DNA of 64,000 nt from a virus. The stretch is from the IMG/VR virus record IMGVR_UViG_3300036826_000261, positions 1 to 64,000 of that record; one strand, 5' to 3'. The position numbers and the translations under genes are program-made. The notes under the pieces were generated by a model. The model did no database searches and was not told the DNA's origin. It saw only the letters and a program-made list of their open reading frames with translations. Numbering within the stretch: position 1 is the first letter of the stretch; every line of letters starts with the position of its first letter. Positions 1 through 7,580 of this stretch are shown here, one piece after another.

Positions 1-38
1 CGAACAACACGAAACCAAGGGTAGAGGCCCGTTAGTTC

Positions 39-2471
39 ATGTCTGGGGAACAATATGATTCATCCGCCGTCAGATTGCAACTGCATAGCTTGGGCTACGC
101 GCCGATCCCCAACCACGGCAAACTACCCGGAATCAAGGGATGGAATGCAAGTGACTATGTTGCAAGGGAAATTCTGTTTCGGGGCAACCCGATCGCACGG
201 CTTAAAAGCTGGCTAAAAAGATTTCCCGACGCCCGCACCACCGGCATCCGGATCGAAAACGGGCTGGTCGTCATCGATATCGACTGCGACGACGAGGCCA
301 TGGTGCAGGCGCTGTTGGATGCACTGCAGCGGGTGGCGCCCGGCGTCGCACAGTCCGCGCCGATCCGCTGCGCCAGCGGCAGTTGGAAGCTCGCGATCTT
401 TGCCCGGTTGGAGGGCAAGCCGTTCGTCCGGATCGGCACCCGCAAGTACCAGCGCCCCGGTGATCCACCGAAAAAATACCATCACGTCGAAGCGTTCGGC
501 GGCAAGCCGCTGAAGTCCGGCAAATGCTCGCGGCAATTCGCGATCGACGGTCCGCGCAGCTACACCGACGATGGCGATGTCGAAAGCTGGTACCAGTGGA
601 TGGAAGACGGCCCGCCGCTGTACGAGGTAGCGCTGGCCGATCTGCCGACGATCACCGAAGACCAGATTTGGGAATTGTTCACCGCGTTCGAGGTGCAGGC
701 CGAAGCCTTGGGCTGGACTCGCGTCGAGACCAAGGATGAAGGCCACGGCGAGGGCGACGACATTTTCGATATCGATCCGGAGATCATGCGGTTCGATGTC
801 TTCAACGGCCCGCAACAAATTACTTACAACGATCTGGAAACGTTAGCTCTCACCGAAACCGATTTGCGGGTGTCGCCTGAGTTCATGCCGGACGAACAGA
901 CCGAACGGCCGGATCGCTGCAGCGTGTTTTGGTCGAATCGTTTCGACTGTGCGGTGATCAAGGATTGGAAAACCAACGCACGGCATTACCCGATCGACAA
1001 GGCGCCGGTCGCACAACAGGATTTCGGCGCCAAGCTGCAAGCTTTGGCCGACAAGCTCGGGGTCAAGATGACACCCGGGTGGAGCAAACGGGTCGTCGAT
1101 GAAGTCGAGACGCTCGAAGCCGGCGTGATCACGCAGGACGGTGTCGCTCGGGTGTTCGTGCAGCGCTACGCCAGCACGCTGCGGTTCTGCCATCACACCG
1201 ATGCGTGGTTCGTGTGGACCGGCACTTACTGGAGACGAGACGAAACCAAGCTGGCGTTTCATTTCTGCCGGTTGCTCGGTCGTGAAGTGACGCAGCTCTC
1301 GACCAAGTCGGAAACCAAGGAAGTGCGCAAGATCGCTTTTGCTGGCGGCGTCGAGAAATTCGCCCGCACTGACGTAGAGATCGCCGTGACGTCGGCGGAC
1401 TGGGATCAAGACCCTTATCTGCTCGGCACGCCCGGCGGCACGGTCGATTTGCGCACTGGTAAACTGCGCGATGCCGATCCGGCCGATGGCATCACCAAGA
1501 TCACCGCAGTAACACCGGCTGAGACCGCCGACTGCCCGCGATGGATAAAATTCCTCAACGAGACCTTCAGCGGCGCACAGGACACCATTCGATTCGTGCA
1601 GCAATGGTGCGGCTACTGTTTGACCGGAGATGTCCTCGAGCACGCGCTCGTGTTCGGCTGCGGCAACGGCGGCAATGGCAAGGGCACGCTGCTCGATACC
1701 GTCACCGGCATCATGCAGGACTATGCCGTGACTGCACCGATGGAAACTTTTGTCGCAACCAAGTGGAGCGCGCACCCGACCGAGCTGGCGATGCTGCGCG
1801 GCGCGCGAATGGTCACGGCCTCGGAAACCGAAGAGGGTCGATCGTGGGCTGAAGCCCGCATCAAGCAAATCACCGGCGGCGACAGAATCTCGGCGCGGTT
1901 CATGCACAAGGATTTCTTCACCTACATGCCGTCGTTCAAGCTCACCATTATCGGCAATCACAAGCCGGTGCTGCACTCGATCGATGACGCGATCAAGCGC
2001 CGTTTCAATCTGCTGCCGTTTCTGTTCAAGCCGGCGAAGCCTGATCTGCTGCTCGGTCAGACCTTGCGAGGAGAATGGCCCGGCATCCTGCGTTGGATGA
2101 TCGACGGTTGCCTGGATTGGCAGAAGCATCGATTGATCCGGCCCAAGGCGGTCACAGAGGCGACGACGACCTACTTCAAGGATCAGGATTTGATCGGGCA
2201 GTGGCTGGAGGAATGCTGCGAGATCGCGATCGGCAACCGACGAATATGGACATCATCCAGTCAACTGTTCGCTTCGTGGTCGGAGTTCGCGCGACGGGCT
2301 GGCGAATCCGCCGGCAGCAGCAAAGCGTTCGCCACCGAGCTGGCCCGACGCGGTTTCGAGAAGGGCGAGCAGGGCGATGCCAACGTCAAAGTCCGTTATG
2401 GAATCAGGCTGAAAGGCGCGCTGCGGATCGTGGCGGGCACTGATGTGGATGACGACACGAAAAAAGGTTGA
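39..2471 (+). CDS. Primase-helicase, prim-pol plus D5/SF3 helicase
   Basis: The 810-residue protein probably primes and unwinds phage DNA in the cytoplasm. The N-terminal third resembles an archaeo-eukaryotic primase (prim-pol) domain: LVVIDIDCDD supplies the paired acidic residues and HHVEAFGG lies further on. The C-terminal half is an SF3 helicase of the phage/plasmid P4-D5 family, with Walker A GCGNGGNGKGT near residue 545, a Walker B-like ASETEEG segment and the sensor-like FKLTIIGNHKP. Length and domain order are normal for this class. The ATG at 39 follows a weak purine stretch (gtagagg). It is the first gene in the window; an inverted-repeat region that could be an origin follows it. 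Family assignment is firm; the role as sole replicative primase is inferred. Confidence 0.9.
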   Translation: MSGEQYDSSAVRLQLHSLGYAPIPNHGKLPGIKGWNASDYVAREILFRGNPIARLKSWLKRFPDARTTGIRIENGLVVIDIDCDDEAMVQALLDALQRVAPGVAQSAPIRCASGSWKLAIFARLEGKPFVRIGTRKYQRPGDPPKKYHHVEAFGGKPLKSGKCSRQFAIDGPRSYTDDGDVESWYQWMEDGPPLYEVALADLPTITEDQIWELFTAFEVQAEALGWTRVETKDEGHGEGDDIFDIDPEIMRFDVFNGPQQITYNDLETLALTETDLRVSPEFMPDEQTERPDRCSVFWSNRFDCAVIKDWKTNARHYPIDKAPVAQQDFGAKLQALADKLGVKMTPGWSKRVVDEVETLEAGVITQDGVARVFVQRYASTLRFCHHTDAWFVWTGTYWRRDETKLAFHFCRLLGREVTQLSTKSETKEVRKIAFAGGVEKFARTDVEIAVTSADWDQDPYLLGTPGGTVDLRTGKLRDADPADGITKITAVTPAETADCPRWIKFLNETFSGAQDTIRFVQQWCGYCLTGDVLEHALVFGCGNGGNGKGTLLDTVTGIMQDYAVTAPMETFVATKWSAHPTELAMLRGARMVTASETEEGRSWAEARIKQITGGDRISARFMHKDFFTYMPSFKLTIIGNHKPVLHSIDDAIKRRFNLLPFLFKPAKPDLLLGQTLRGEWPGILRWMIDGCLDWQKHRLIRPKAVTEATTTYFKDQDLIGQWLEECCEIAIGNRRIWTSSSQLFASWSEFARRAGESAGSSKAFATELARRGFEKGEQGDANVKVRYGIRLKGALRIVAGTDVDDDTKKG

Positions 2472-2503
2472 ATGATACTTAAAACGGTTAAATGTTACCA
2501 ACC

Positions 2504-2598
2504 ACGAGCCGATACGAGCCGATCTACTATTTCCCGCACGCACGTGCGCGCGCGCACATACGTGAGACGATACGGACGACCAGCTCGTATCGGCTCGT
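2504..2598. repeat. Iteron-like direct and inverted repeats after the primase
   Basis: In the 200-base gap after the primase gene, ACGAGCCGAT occurs twice in tandem (2504-2523). Bases 2504-2518 are then repeated as a perfect 15-base inverted copy at 2584-2598. The interior is rich in alternating CG/CA steps (cgcgcgcgca). A GTTATTTGTTTT word lies at 2628-2639 just before the next gene. This could be a replication origin, given its position beside a primase-helicase, or an operator for the downstream operon. The sequence alone does not separate the two. Confidence 0.55.
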
Positions 2599-2671
2599 GA
2601 TGACTCTTGCCGCCGGCTACCAGTGGCGTTATTTGTTTTATATTTTCGCCGGCAAGAACTGAGGGCACGCC

Positions 2672-3031
2672 ATGAAATTCAAGACCGGTGAATCGGTGGT
2701 CTGCATCGACGACAGCTTCACGTGGGCGCGCAAAAAGTACGCGATGTTCAAAATCACGTGGCCGACGCAAGGCTGCTGCTATGTGGTGCGCGGCTATGCG
2801 ATCAAGGGTGACTACCCGGCGATCGTGCTGCGCGGCATCGTCAATCCGAGAATCCCGTACAATGACGGCATCTGGCGTGAGGCTGGATTTTGGGAAGAGC
2901 GGTTCGAGCGCGCGCCGTCGATCGACAACTTGAAGCAGATCGCCGAAACGATCTCGAATATGTTTCCGAAGGCGTTCGAGCGTGACATGCCGGAGTTGGA
3001 AGATTTGGAGGATGCAAATGCAGACGCATAA
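2672..3031 (+). CDS. Hypothetical protein, 119 aa
   Basis: I do not recognise this protein. It is an acidic, soluble 119-residue product with a basic, aromatic N-terminal half (FTWARKKYAMFKITWP) resembling small beta-barrel phage proteins, and an acidic tail (PELEDLEDANADA). The ATG at 2672 follows a good ribosome site (gaggg, eight bases upstream). Its stop overlaps the start of the next gene by 14 bases, so the two are probably translated as an operon. Confidence 0.7.
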   Translation: MKFKTGESVVCIDDSFTWARKKYAMFKITWPTQGCCYVVRGYAIKGDYPAIVLRGIVNPRIPYNDGIWREAGFWEERFERAPSIDNLKQIAETISNMFPKAFERDMPELEDLEDANADA

Positions 3032-3608
3032 CGTGGTGATGGAACGCAAGGAAGCATTGACGCTGTTTCGCAAGTACAAGGAGCACAAGCATTACTCGAC
3101 GCCGATCGATCGCGAGGTGCAGCGTGCTTATCAGTTGATCAGTCAGGGCCGGCTGGTGATCAAGGCGCTGCAATCGATCGTCGATGCCGGCCTCGATGCC
3201 GATGGGCATCCCAAGCTGGCGATCGCGCCGGCCGATGCCGAGCGGGTGGTATGCCGGATCGAGAGAAATGGTTCGTGCGTGATGGATTCACGAACCGCGC
3301 AAACTTGGAAACGACATGGTGAACGGTTTATCAGTGAGCGTGCTTATGTCGCGTGGCCGCGCGATACGTTTTCCAATGTGCCGAAAGATGTCTGGAACGC
3401 GCAGGCGCAGGTGCCGATGATCCCGCTGCATTTGAAACCGCAGCGCGCTCTGCCGAATTATCACATCCTGTTCGAAGCGGTGTGGACGAAGGCACCGCCG
3501 CTTGATCCGTTGCTGTTGCGCCGGATCGGCAAGGCCGATCTGTGGGTGGTGTGTGCGGCATGGGACTTGACGGAAGTCGAGCGCGGTGCGTTGGCGACAC
3601 GGGTGTGA
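3018..3608 (+). CDS. Hypothetical protein, 196 aa
   Basis: No family was recognised. The ATG at 3018 is preferred over upstream GTG/ATG codons because ggagg lies six bases before it. The protein has a basic helical N-terminus, a central segment with two cysteines and a C-terminal part rich in Trp, Pro and Leu. It overlaps the preceding gene and is followed after two bases by a tiny Cys-containing frame. Its place in the replication/regulatory block suggests an early function, but nothing in the sequence shows which. Confidence 0.65.
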   Translation: MQTHNVVMERKEALTLFRKYKEHKHYSTPIDREVQRAYQLISQGRLVIKALQSIVDAGLDADGHPKLAIAPADAERVVCRIERNGSCVMDSRTAQTWKRHGERFISERAYVAWPRDTFSNVPKDVWNAQAQVPMIPLHLKPQRALPNYHILFEAVWTKAPPLDPLLLRRIGKADLWVVCAAWDLTEVERGALATRV

Positions 3609-3610
3609 AC

Positions 3611-3676
3611 ATGCGAAACAAACACGGCGGCGCGTGCTATCGGTGCGGGCGCTACGTGGCGCAGGGGTGCTTATGA
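3611..3676 (+). CDS. Possible 21-aa CxxC micro-protein
   Basis: A 21-codon frame encodes a basic peptide with Cys residues at 9, 12 and 20 (ACYRCGRY), a possible single zinc knuckle. Its stop overlaps the next start codon (ttATGA), the arrangement used for translational coupling elsewhere in this genome. It could be a real small protein or only a leader for the following gene. Confidence 0.3.
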   Translation: MRNKHGGACYRCGRYVAQGCL

Positions 3677-3879
3677 CAGTCATCGATCCGAACGATCCGC
3701 TCTACAGCATCGTGGTGATCAACGGCGTTGAATTGAGATCGGACGAAGTGATGGTGCTGCGAACGGTGGTGGACTTGACGGTTGCGTCGTTGAATGCGTT
3801 GCCGTTCGATACGATGCTCGACAAAGGCAGTCACGCGCGCTTGTTGTATATTCAAAAGTTGTTAGCAGACGGAGAATGA
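3673..3879 (+). CDS. Hypothetical protein, 68 aa
   Basis: The 68-residue acidic protein begins MTVIDPNDPLYSIVVING. I do not recognise it. The start at 3673 is chosen because it overlaps the stop of the 21-codon frame before it, and its own stop overlaps the start of the methyltransferase-like gene (ATGA). The pattern suggests one tightly coupled early operon from 2672 to 4454. Confidence 0.6.
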   Translation: MTVIDPNDPLYSIVVINGVELRSDEVMVLRTVVDLTVASLNALPFDTMLDKGSHARLLYIQKLLADGE

Positions 3880-4454
3880 TTAACGTGACAGTTGCAGAGA
3901 TACTTGGTTGTGGATCGCCAACCAACATGCGTCGCAAAAATGATTTCTACGAAACCGAGAGTCAGCACACGCAGGCGTTGCTCGATGCGATTACAATTGA
4001 CGGCCCGGTGTGGGAGCCGTGTGCCGGCAAGGGCGCGATCTCCAGGGTGCTGCGTGCCAACGGTTTCAAGGTGATCGAAAACGATCTGGTGGCATTTCGA
4101 AAGATCACCAAGGCCAATTTTCTGGATGCTACCAGGGCGAAGGCGTCCACCATCATCACCAATCCGCCCTATAAGCACGCGACACGGTTCATCGAACATG
4201 CGCGCTATCTGAATGTGGAATTTCTGGCGTTGCTGTTGAGCGCGCATTTTCTCAACACCGAACTGCGCTACAAGCTCGTGCAGAGCGTCGGTTATCCGAC
4301 GCACATCTACGGCTTGGTCAAGCGTCCGGATTTCACCGGCGAGGGCTCACCGCCGATGGTGTGCAGTTGGTTCGTATGGGAGCGTTGGGGCGCGCGATCG
4401 TCCAAGTTTCGATTGCTGGACAATCGATCGCGTGAGAGGGTTGCATCACGGTGA
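3876..4454 (+). CDS. N6-adenine DNA methyltransferase-like protein
   Basis: The 192-residue protein has the two hallmark motifs of class I SAM-dependent amino-methyltransferases in the order expected: EPCAGKGAI (motif I, SAM binding, near residue 47) and TNPPY (motif IV, catalytic, near residue 97). The N-terminal NDFYETE matches Dam-like phage enzymes. It most likely methylates adenine in phage DNA, which could protect against host restriction. The target sequence cannot be read from here. It is short for a Dam-type enzyme, so target recognition may be minimal. It overlaps the previous gene by four bases. Confidence 0.8.
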   Translation: MINVTVAEILGCGSPTNMRRKNDFYETESQHTQALLDAITIDGPVWEPCAGKGAISRVLRANGFKVIENDLVAFRKITKANFLDATRAKASTIITNPPYKHATRFIEHARYLNVEFLALLLSAHFLNTELRYKLVQSVGYPTHIYGLVKRPDFTGEGSPPMVCSWFVWERWGARSSKFRLLDNRSRERVASR

Positions 4455-4510
4455 TTATGCGTGTAAGGGCATGACCCACTTGAGGGCTACGTGTATGCTG
4501 GGGCACACGC

Positions 4511-5011
4511 ATGGCAGCCTTCTGGTCGGTCGCACAGACCGAATCGCAACGCGAGAACGTTGCAGCCGCGTTTTTGAAGCAAGCTAATTTCCAAATCTAT
4601 CTTCCGAAAATTCGAACAGGTCACGGCAAGCGCGAGCGCGTGCTGCCGTTGTTTCCTGGCTATGTGTTTGTCGAGATCGTGGATCGCTGGTACGACATCC
4701 GCTGGACGGTCGGCGTGCTGCAACTGCTGTTGGTCGGCGAGCTGCCGGCGCGTGTGCCCGATAGCGTGATGACGTCGATTCGACGGCAAGAGGGTAAGGA
4801 TGGTTTGGTCAAGCTGCCGAAGCCTCGCGGGCTGGTGCGCGGTGATCCGATACGTGTGTTGCGCGGATCGTTCGAGGGTCGGATCGGTGTCTATCAGGGT
4901 TTAAGCAGTTCGCAGCGCTCGAAAATCCTGCTCAGTCTGCTCGGACGTCAGGTGCCGGTGTTGCTGCCGACGCAAGACGTCAAAGCCTTGGCAGCCTCTT
5001 GCGGTGCTTGA
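4511..5011 (+). CDS. NusG/RfaH-like transcription antiterminator
   Basis: The 166-residue protein matches the NusG family in layout. An N-terminal NGN domain (FWSVAQTESQRENVAAAFL; LFPGYVFVEI is the conserved core) is followed by a C-terminal KOW-type barrel (GDPIRVLRGSFEGRIGVYQG). Specialised NusG paralogues such as RfaH and LoaP bind RNA polymerase and suppress termination on particular operons. Here the gene sits directly before a 1.5 kb stretch that is mostly non-coding and rich in inverted repeats, and before the late packaging genes. A role in late-gene antitermination is likely but inferred. Confidence 0.85.
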   Translation: MAAFWSVAQTESQRENVAAAFLKQANFQIYLPKIRTGHGKRERVLPLFPGYVFVEIVDRWYDIRWTVGVLQLLLVGELPARVPDSVMTSIRRQEGKDGLVKLPKPRGLVRGDPIRVLRGSFEGRIGVYQGLSSSQRSKILLSLLGRQVPVLLPTQDVKALAASCGA

Positions 5012-5193
5012 TGTTTTGGCATTATGCTCCGCGCCTCCCAACCGTCAGAAATTGCCGTCAGTTTTCATACGAAGGGCACAAACTGCGTTCAAAGCGCAGC
5101 GTCCGTCGCGCGCAGCGCGCTGTCGAGTTGATTGGGAAAAACGTTTTCCACGGGTAACGGTTGGGAAATTCGTTTCGTCCGTGGAGATGAAGG

Positions 5194-5262
5194 GGCGATC
5201 AGACATCAGCTAAGACATGTCCTTGTGCCCTCAAGCTGCATGCCTTGGTGCGTCTGATCGCC
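5194..5262 (+). other. 11-bp inverted repeat closing a 69-base structure
   Basis: GGCGATCAGAC at 5194-5204 is repeated as its perfect complement at 5252-5262. The 47 intervening bases contain smaller self-complementary words such as gacatgtc. As RNA this would be a closed multi-branch element in the leader of the HNH gene; as DNA it could be part of a cos site, which in HNH-carrying phages often lies close to the terminase genes. Upstream, at about 5139-5153, GGAAAA and TTTTCC form another short palindrome. Confidence 0.45.
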
Positions 5263-5280
5263 TCAGCACGTTTGTTCGTC

Positions 5281-5604
5281 ATGACCAGACGCTTCGATCC
5301 CGGAAACGAATGGTACGGACTTGCGCGGTGGAAGAAGCGCAGGCGTGTGCAACTGCGGCAGCATCCACTGTGCAAGCTGTGCGAACAACTACATGGGTTA
5401 ATCGTACCCGCCTCGGTCGTTGATCACGTGGTGCCGCACCGCGGAGATCGCGAACTGTTCGAGAACGGGGAACTGCAATCACTCTGCGTCAAATGCCACG
5501 ACAGCGTCAAGAGGACGATTGAGCAGCGTGGTTACTCTTTGGATATCGGCGTCAACGGTTGGCCTGTCGATCACCGGCATCCCTGCTACAAGGTTCGACA
5601 GTAG
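5281..5604 (+). CDS. HNH endonuclease of the packaging module
   Basis: This 107-residue protein has the HNH fold signature: a CKLC pair, VVDHVVPH with the catalytic His, and CVKCHDS with the second Cys pair. Small HNH proteins next to terminase genes are known, as in HK97, to be needed with the terminase for cutting DNA at cos during packaging. Start at the ATG at 5281 (MTRRFDPG); an in-frame extension upstream lacks a ribosome site. Separation from the terminase genes by 900 non-coding bases is unusual. Confidence 0.85.
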   Translation: MTRRFDPGNEWYGLARWKKRRRVQLRQHPLCKLCEQLHGLIVPASVVDHVVPHRGDRELFENGELQSLCVKCHDSVKRTIEQRGYSLDIGVNGWPVDHRHPCYKVRQ

Positions 5605-5806
5605 CTTACACCGAGCTGATGGTGTGGTGCGACTGCGACCGATTAGCACGTTATAGTTTTTGCAAGCGTTAAATCCAGTGGGGTAAAAGCATCCTGAAAT
5701 CCTTGGATCGGCCCTTCTTTTCGTGGGTTGCTTTGAGGTTGCTTGTTCGTTTCTGATTCGTGCTGCATGCTGGCAATGGTGGTGCTCAGACTTCGGCTAT
5801 TCAGCA

Positions 5807-5823
5807 GTTCGGAATATCCGAAC
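5807..5823. promoter_or_regulatory. Operator-like palindrome, TTCGGA core, site 1
   Basis: Two perfect 7-base arms, GTTCGGA and TCCGAAC, are separated by ATA. The site abuts an inverted GTTATTTGTTTG word (5821-5838). The same core recurs at 6054-6070, so a dimeric repressor or activator is plausible; the HTH protein encoded at 56428 is one candidate ligand. Confidence 0.5.
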
Positions 5824-5962
5824 AAACAAACAAATAACTTCTGGGTTCCACGGGATCGGGCCGGAAGCGTCCATTTTCCATCGTTCGATCGTAGTTAGAC
5901 CCAGTTCCAGGGCTCGCCAGATGGCCGCCCATGCGTTAGAATGCGCAGGTCTTCACCCGACA

Positions 5963-5996
5963 AAGGCCCTAGAGGCAAACGCCTCTCAGCGGCCTT
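5963..5996 (+). other. Stacked RNA hairpin
   Basis: AAGGCC (5963-5968) pairs with GGCCTT (5991-5996). Nested inside, AGAGGC (5971-5976) pairs with GCCTCT (5981-5986) around the loop AAAC. There is no U tract, so it is not a standard terminator. It could be a recognition hairpin for the NusG-like protein encoded upstream, or part of a larger untranslated RNA. Confidence 0.4.
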
Positions 5997-6053
5997 CTAA
6001 TCGAAGCGGGTATCAAGGTACGCAAATCACTTAAAAGAGGGGCCAGGGGGGCA

Positions 6054-6070
6054 TTTCGGAAAATCCGAAA
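6054..6070. promoter_or_regulatory. Operator-like palindrome, TTCGGA core, site 2
   Basis: Two perfect 7-base arms, TTTCGGA and TCCGAAA, are separated by AAA. It shares the six-base half-site and the three-base spacer with the palindrome at 5807-5823; half-sites also occur at about 6154 and 6214. The repetition within one gene-free stretch supports a shared DNA-binding protein. Confidence 0.5.
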
Positions 6071-6498
6071 GTTCCATATCCTCCGGCGCGGCGGCGCTCG
6101 AATGTTGCCTTATCCTGATACCTATGACTTCCTTGATTTTATTGAAGAATTTCGGCTGTTTGTGTAACTCAGGCAAATCGGGCCGTTTTGGTTATTTGTT
6201 TGCTTCTGTTATTCCGAATTGGCCCGGTGCGGCCCGAACGACGCTTGCAAACCATTGATTTTATTTGGAGAATTTTGGTCTACGACCAGCTCGAAAGCGA
6301 TGCCCAGTGCGTGGCATATAGCTCGGCTGGCGGTATCGCTGGGAGGGTGAACGAACCAGGATTCACCCCTGGATCAACTGAAAACCGGCCGGTTCCAGCC
6401 GGTTCCATTCAAGGTAGCCGGGACCTTCCCTGTGCCGTACCTCGGTGCGCGCCCCGCGCGCAGCGCGTCATCGTCGGGGCGATGCGCGCCGGCACAGC

Positions 6499-6765
6499 CT
6501 AGTCCGGGTTCTTGCGGAACGGCCAGTTGCGCATCGCGTCCGCGATCGTGCGCGCCTCGGCGACCTTTCGATCGAGCCCGCCGGGCTCACAGTCCGGCAC
6601 CAGCAGGCTGGCCTGTATAGCCCACTTGTCCACCAATCCGTCAGCAAGGTTGTCCTGCCCGATCAAGAGAAACACCGGCATGTCCGGGTTCTTGCCGGCG
6701 TGATAGGCGAGCGGGCCTTCGCCGCGCCGCGTGGCGTCGAACAGTTGTTTCGCTGTGATCGTCAT
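6499..6765 (-). CDS. Hypothetical protein on the minus strand, 88 aa
   Basis: This soluble 88-residue protein (MTITAKQLFDATRRGEG) ends in a helix-rich segment (DRKVAEARTIADAMRNW) and looks like a real product, although I recognise no family. The ATG at 6765 is chosen because GGGAG lies eight bases upstream; a start at 6786 would have no ribosome site. It is divergent from the small terminase gene, whose ATG is only 13 bases away, so its ribosome site is read from the complement of the terminase gene's own translation-start region. Confidence 0.6.
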   Translation of the reverse strand: MTITAKQLFDATRRGEGPLAYHAGKNPDMPVFLLIGQDNLADGLVDKWAIQASLLVPDCEPGGLDRKVAEARTIADAMRNWPFRKNPD

Positions 6766-6778
6766 CGAGGGTTCTCCC

Positions 6779-7303
6779 ATGGCCAAGACCAGTTATCGAT
6801 CGAGCGCGGACCGCGCAACAGACGCCGCAGTCATTCCGGGCGCGCGCGTGCCGCCGCCGAAAGAGCTGGAGCCGGAGGCCGCGAAAATCTGGAACGAGAT
6901 CGTCGGCCGGCTGCCGCCGGACTGGATCACCAACGAGACCAAGCCGCTGTTGAAGGAGTACTGCCGGCATTCGCTGTACGCCGACAGCTTCGCGCGCGAC
7001 ATCGAAATGGTTCGGGCGCATTTGACGGCGTTGAATGCCGCGTTGCCGCCGGAAGACTCGCGGTTGAAGCCGAAGCCGGCGACGTTGAAGGCGATCAGGG
7101 TGACGACGTCCAACCTGCTCGAACTGCACCGCGCGCACGGCTACGAGACCGATCGCATGATCACGCTCGCCACCAAGATGCGCTTCACGCAGCAGAGCAA
7201 GTATTTCCCGGACAAGGCGGCGTCGAAGTCGAAGACCAGCGCGTCGGCGGGTCCGAAGCCCTGGCACGATTGGGGCAACAGCGACAACGATCCGGTCAAC
7301 TGA
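6779..7303 (+). CDS. terS: Terminase small subunit, P27 family
   Basis: The 174-residue protein fits the P27-type small terminase family: a flexible N-terminus (GARVPPPKELEPEAAKIW), then helices around WITNETKPLLKEYCRHS and a basic Ser/Lys-rich tail. Small terminase binds the packaging site and loads the large subunit. Start at the ATG at 6779, with gaggg about eight bases upstream. A minus-strand gene begins 13 bases away on the other side. The large subunit lies 1.9 kb downstream, separated by five short genes, which is looser than in most HK97-type phages. Confidence 0.8.
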   Translation: MAKTSYRSSADRATDAAVIPGARVPPPKELEPEAAKIWNEIVGRLPPDWITNETKPLLKEYCRHSLYADSFARDIEMVRAHLTALNAALPPEDSRLKPKPATLKAIRVTTSNLLELHRAHGYETDRMITLATKMRFTQQSKYFPDKAASKSKTSASAGPKPWHDWGNSDNDPVN

Positions 7304-7313
7304 CGAGGCGATC

Positions 7314-7517
7314 ATGGAAGCGAAAATCTATGAAGCGCGCGATGGATTTGTCGGCTCGGAGATCGGCTCCTACGTCACCCGTGAAGGTATCGATGGCATC
7401 GTGTTGTAGCAGATCGGCAGCCGCGTCGTGCATGTCTATCGCCGTCAGTCCTTGGCGCCGCGTGCGCCGACCATCATCGTCGCCGTCCCGGAAGACCACG
7501 AAGACGTTTTGCGATAG
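7314..7517 (+). pseudogene. Small protein gene interrupted by an in-frame amber codon
   Basis: A frame starting MEAKIYEARDGFVG, with a good ribosome site (gacgagg), runs 31 codons to a TAG at 7407-7409. It then continues in the same frame for another 35 codons (QIGSRVVHVYRRQS) to a second TAG at 7515-7517. Both halves have protein-like composition, so the full product was probably 67 residues. A CAG-to-TAG change is the simplest cause. TAG is used as the terminal stop by several other genes here, so genome-wide amber recoding is unlikely. Confidence 0.5.
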
Positions 7518-7580
7518 AGCAATAAATCGTGTTCACCAGCATCAGCACGATCGACGGGGGGTTTTACCCGGAGATGGCTC

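Larger units (their letters stand above)
5605..6498. promoter_or_regulatory. 0.9-kb gene-free regulatory region
   Basis: No convincing gene was found in this 894-base stretch, which is richer in A+T than its surroundings. It holds two palindromes with the same core (5807-5823 and 6054-6070), two copies of the GTTATTTGTTTG word (inverted at 5821-5838, direct at 6191-6202), a strong hairpin at 5963-5996 and direct copies of ccggttcca near 6390-6405. I read it as the switch or promoter region between the early block and the packaging operon. A tRNA was sought around 5940-6020 and not found. Confidence 0.55.

Noticed and set aside
843-2129. 428-codon minus-strand frame opposite the primase-helicase
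   Set aside because: The plus strand has clear helicase motifs; the antisense frame has no recognisable motif and typical shadow composition.
5643-5825. 60-codon minus-strand frame in the regulatory region
   Set aside because: Polar but featureless product, no ribosome site, and it covers an operator-like palindrome; too weak to call.
5940-6020. Possible tRNA (anticodon-arm-like cttctaatcgaag)
   Set aside because: No 7-base acceptor stem, no T-loop consensus and no plausible D-arm could be drawn.
7407-7409. Amber codon recoding as a genome-wide feature
   Set aside because: TAG ends several well-supported genes (for example 14683, 18850, 30108, 37875), and the homing-endonuclease lesion is TAA; no suppressor tRNA was seen.
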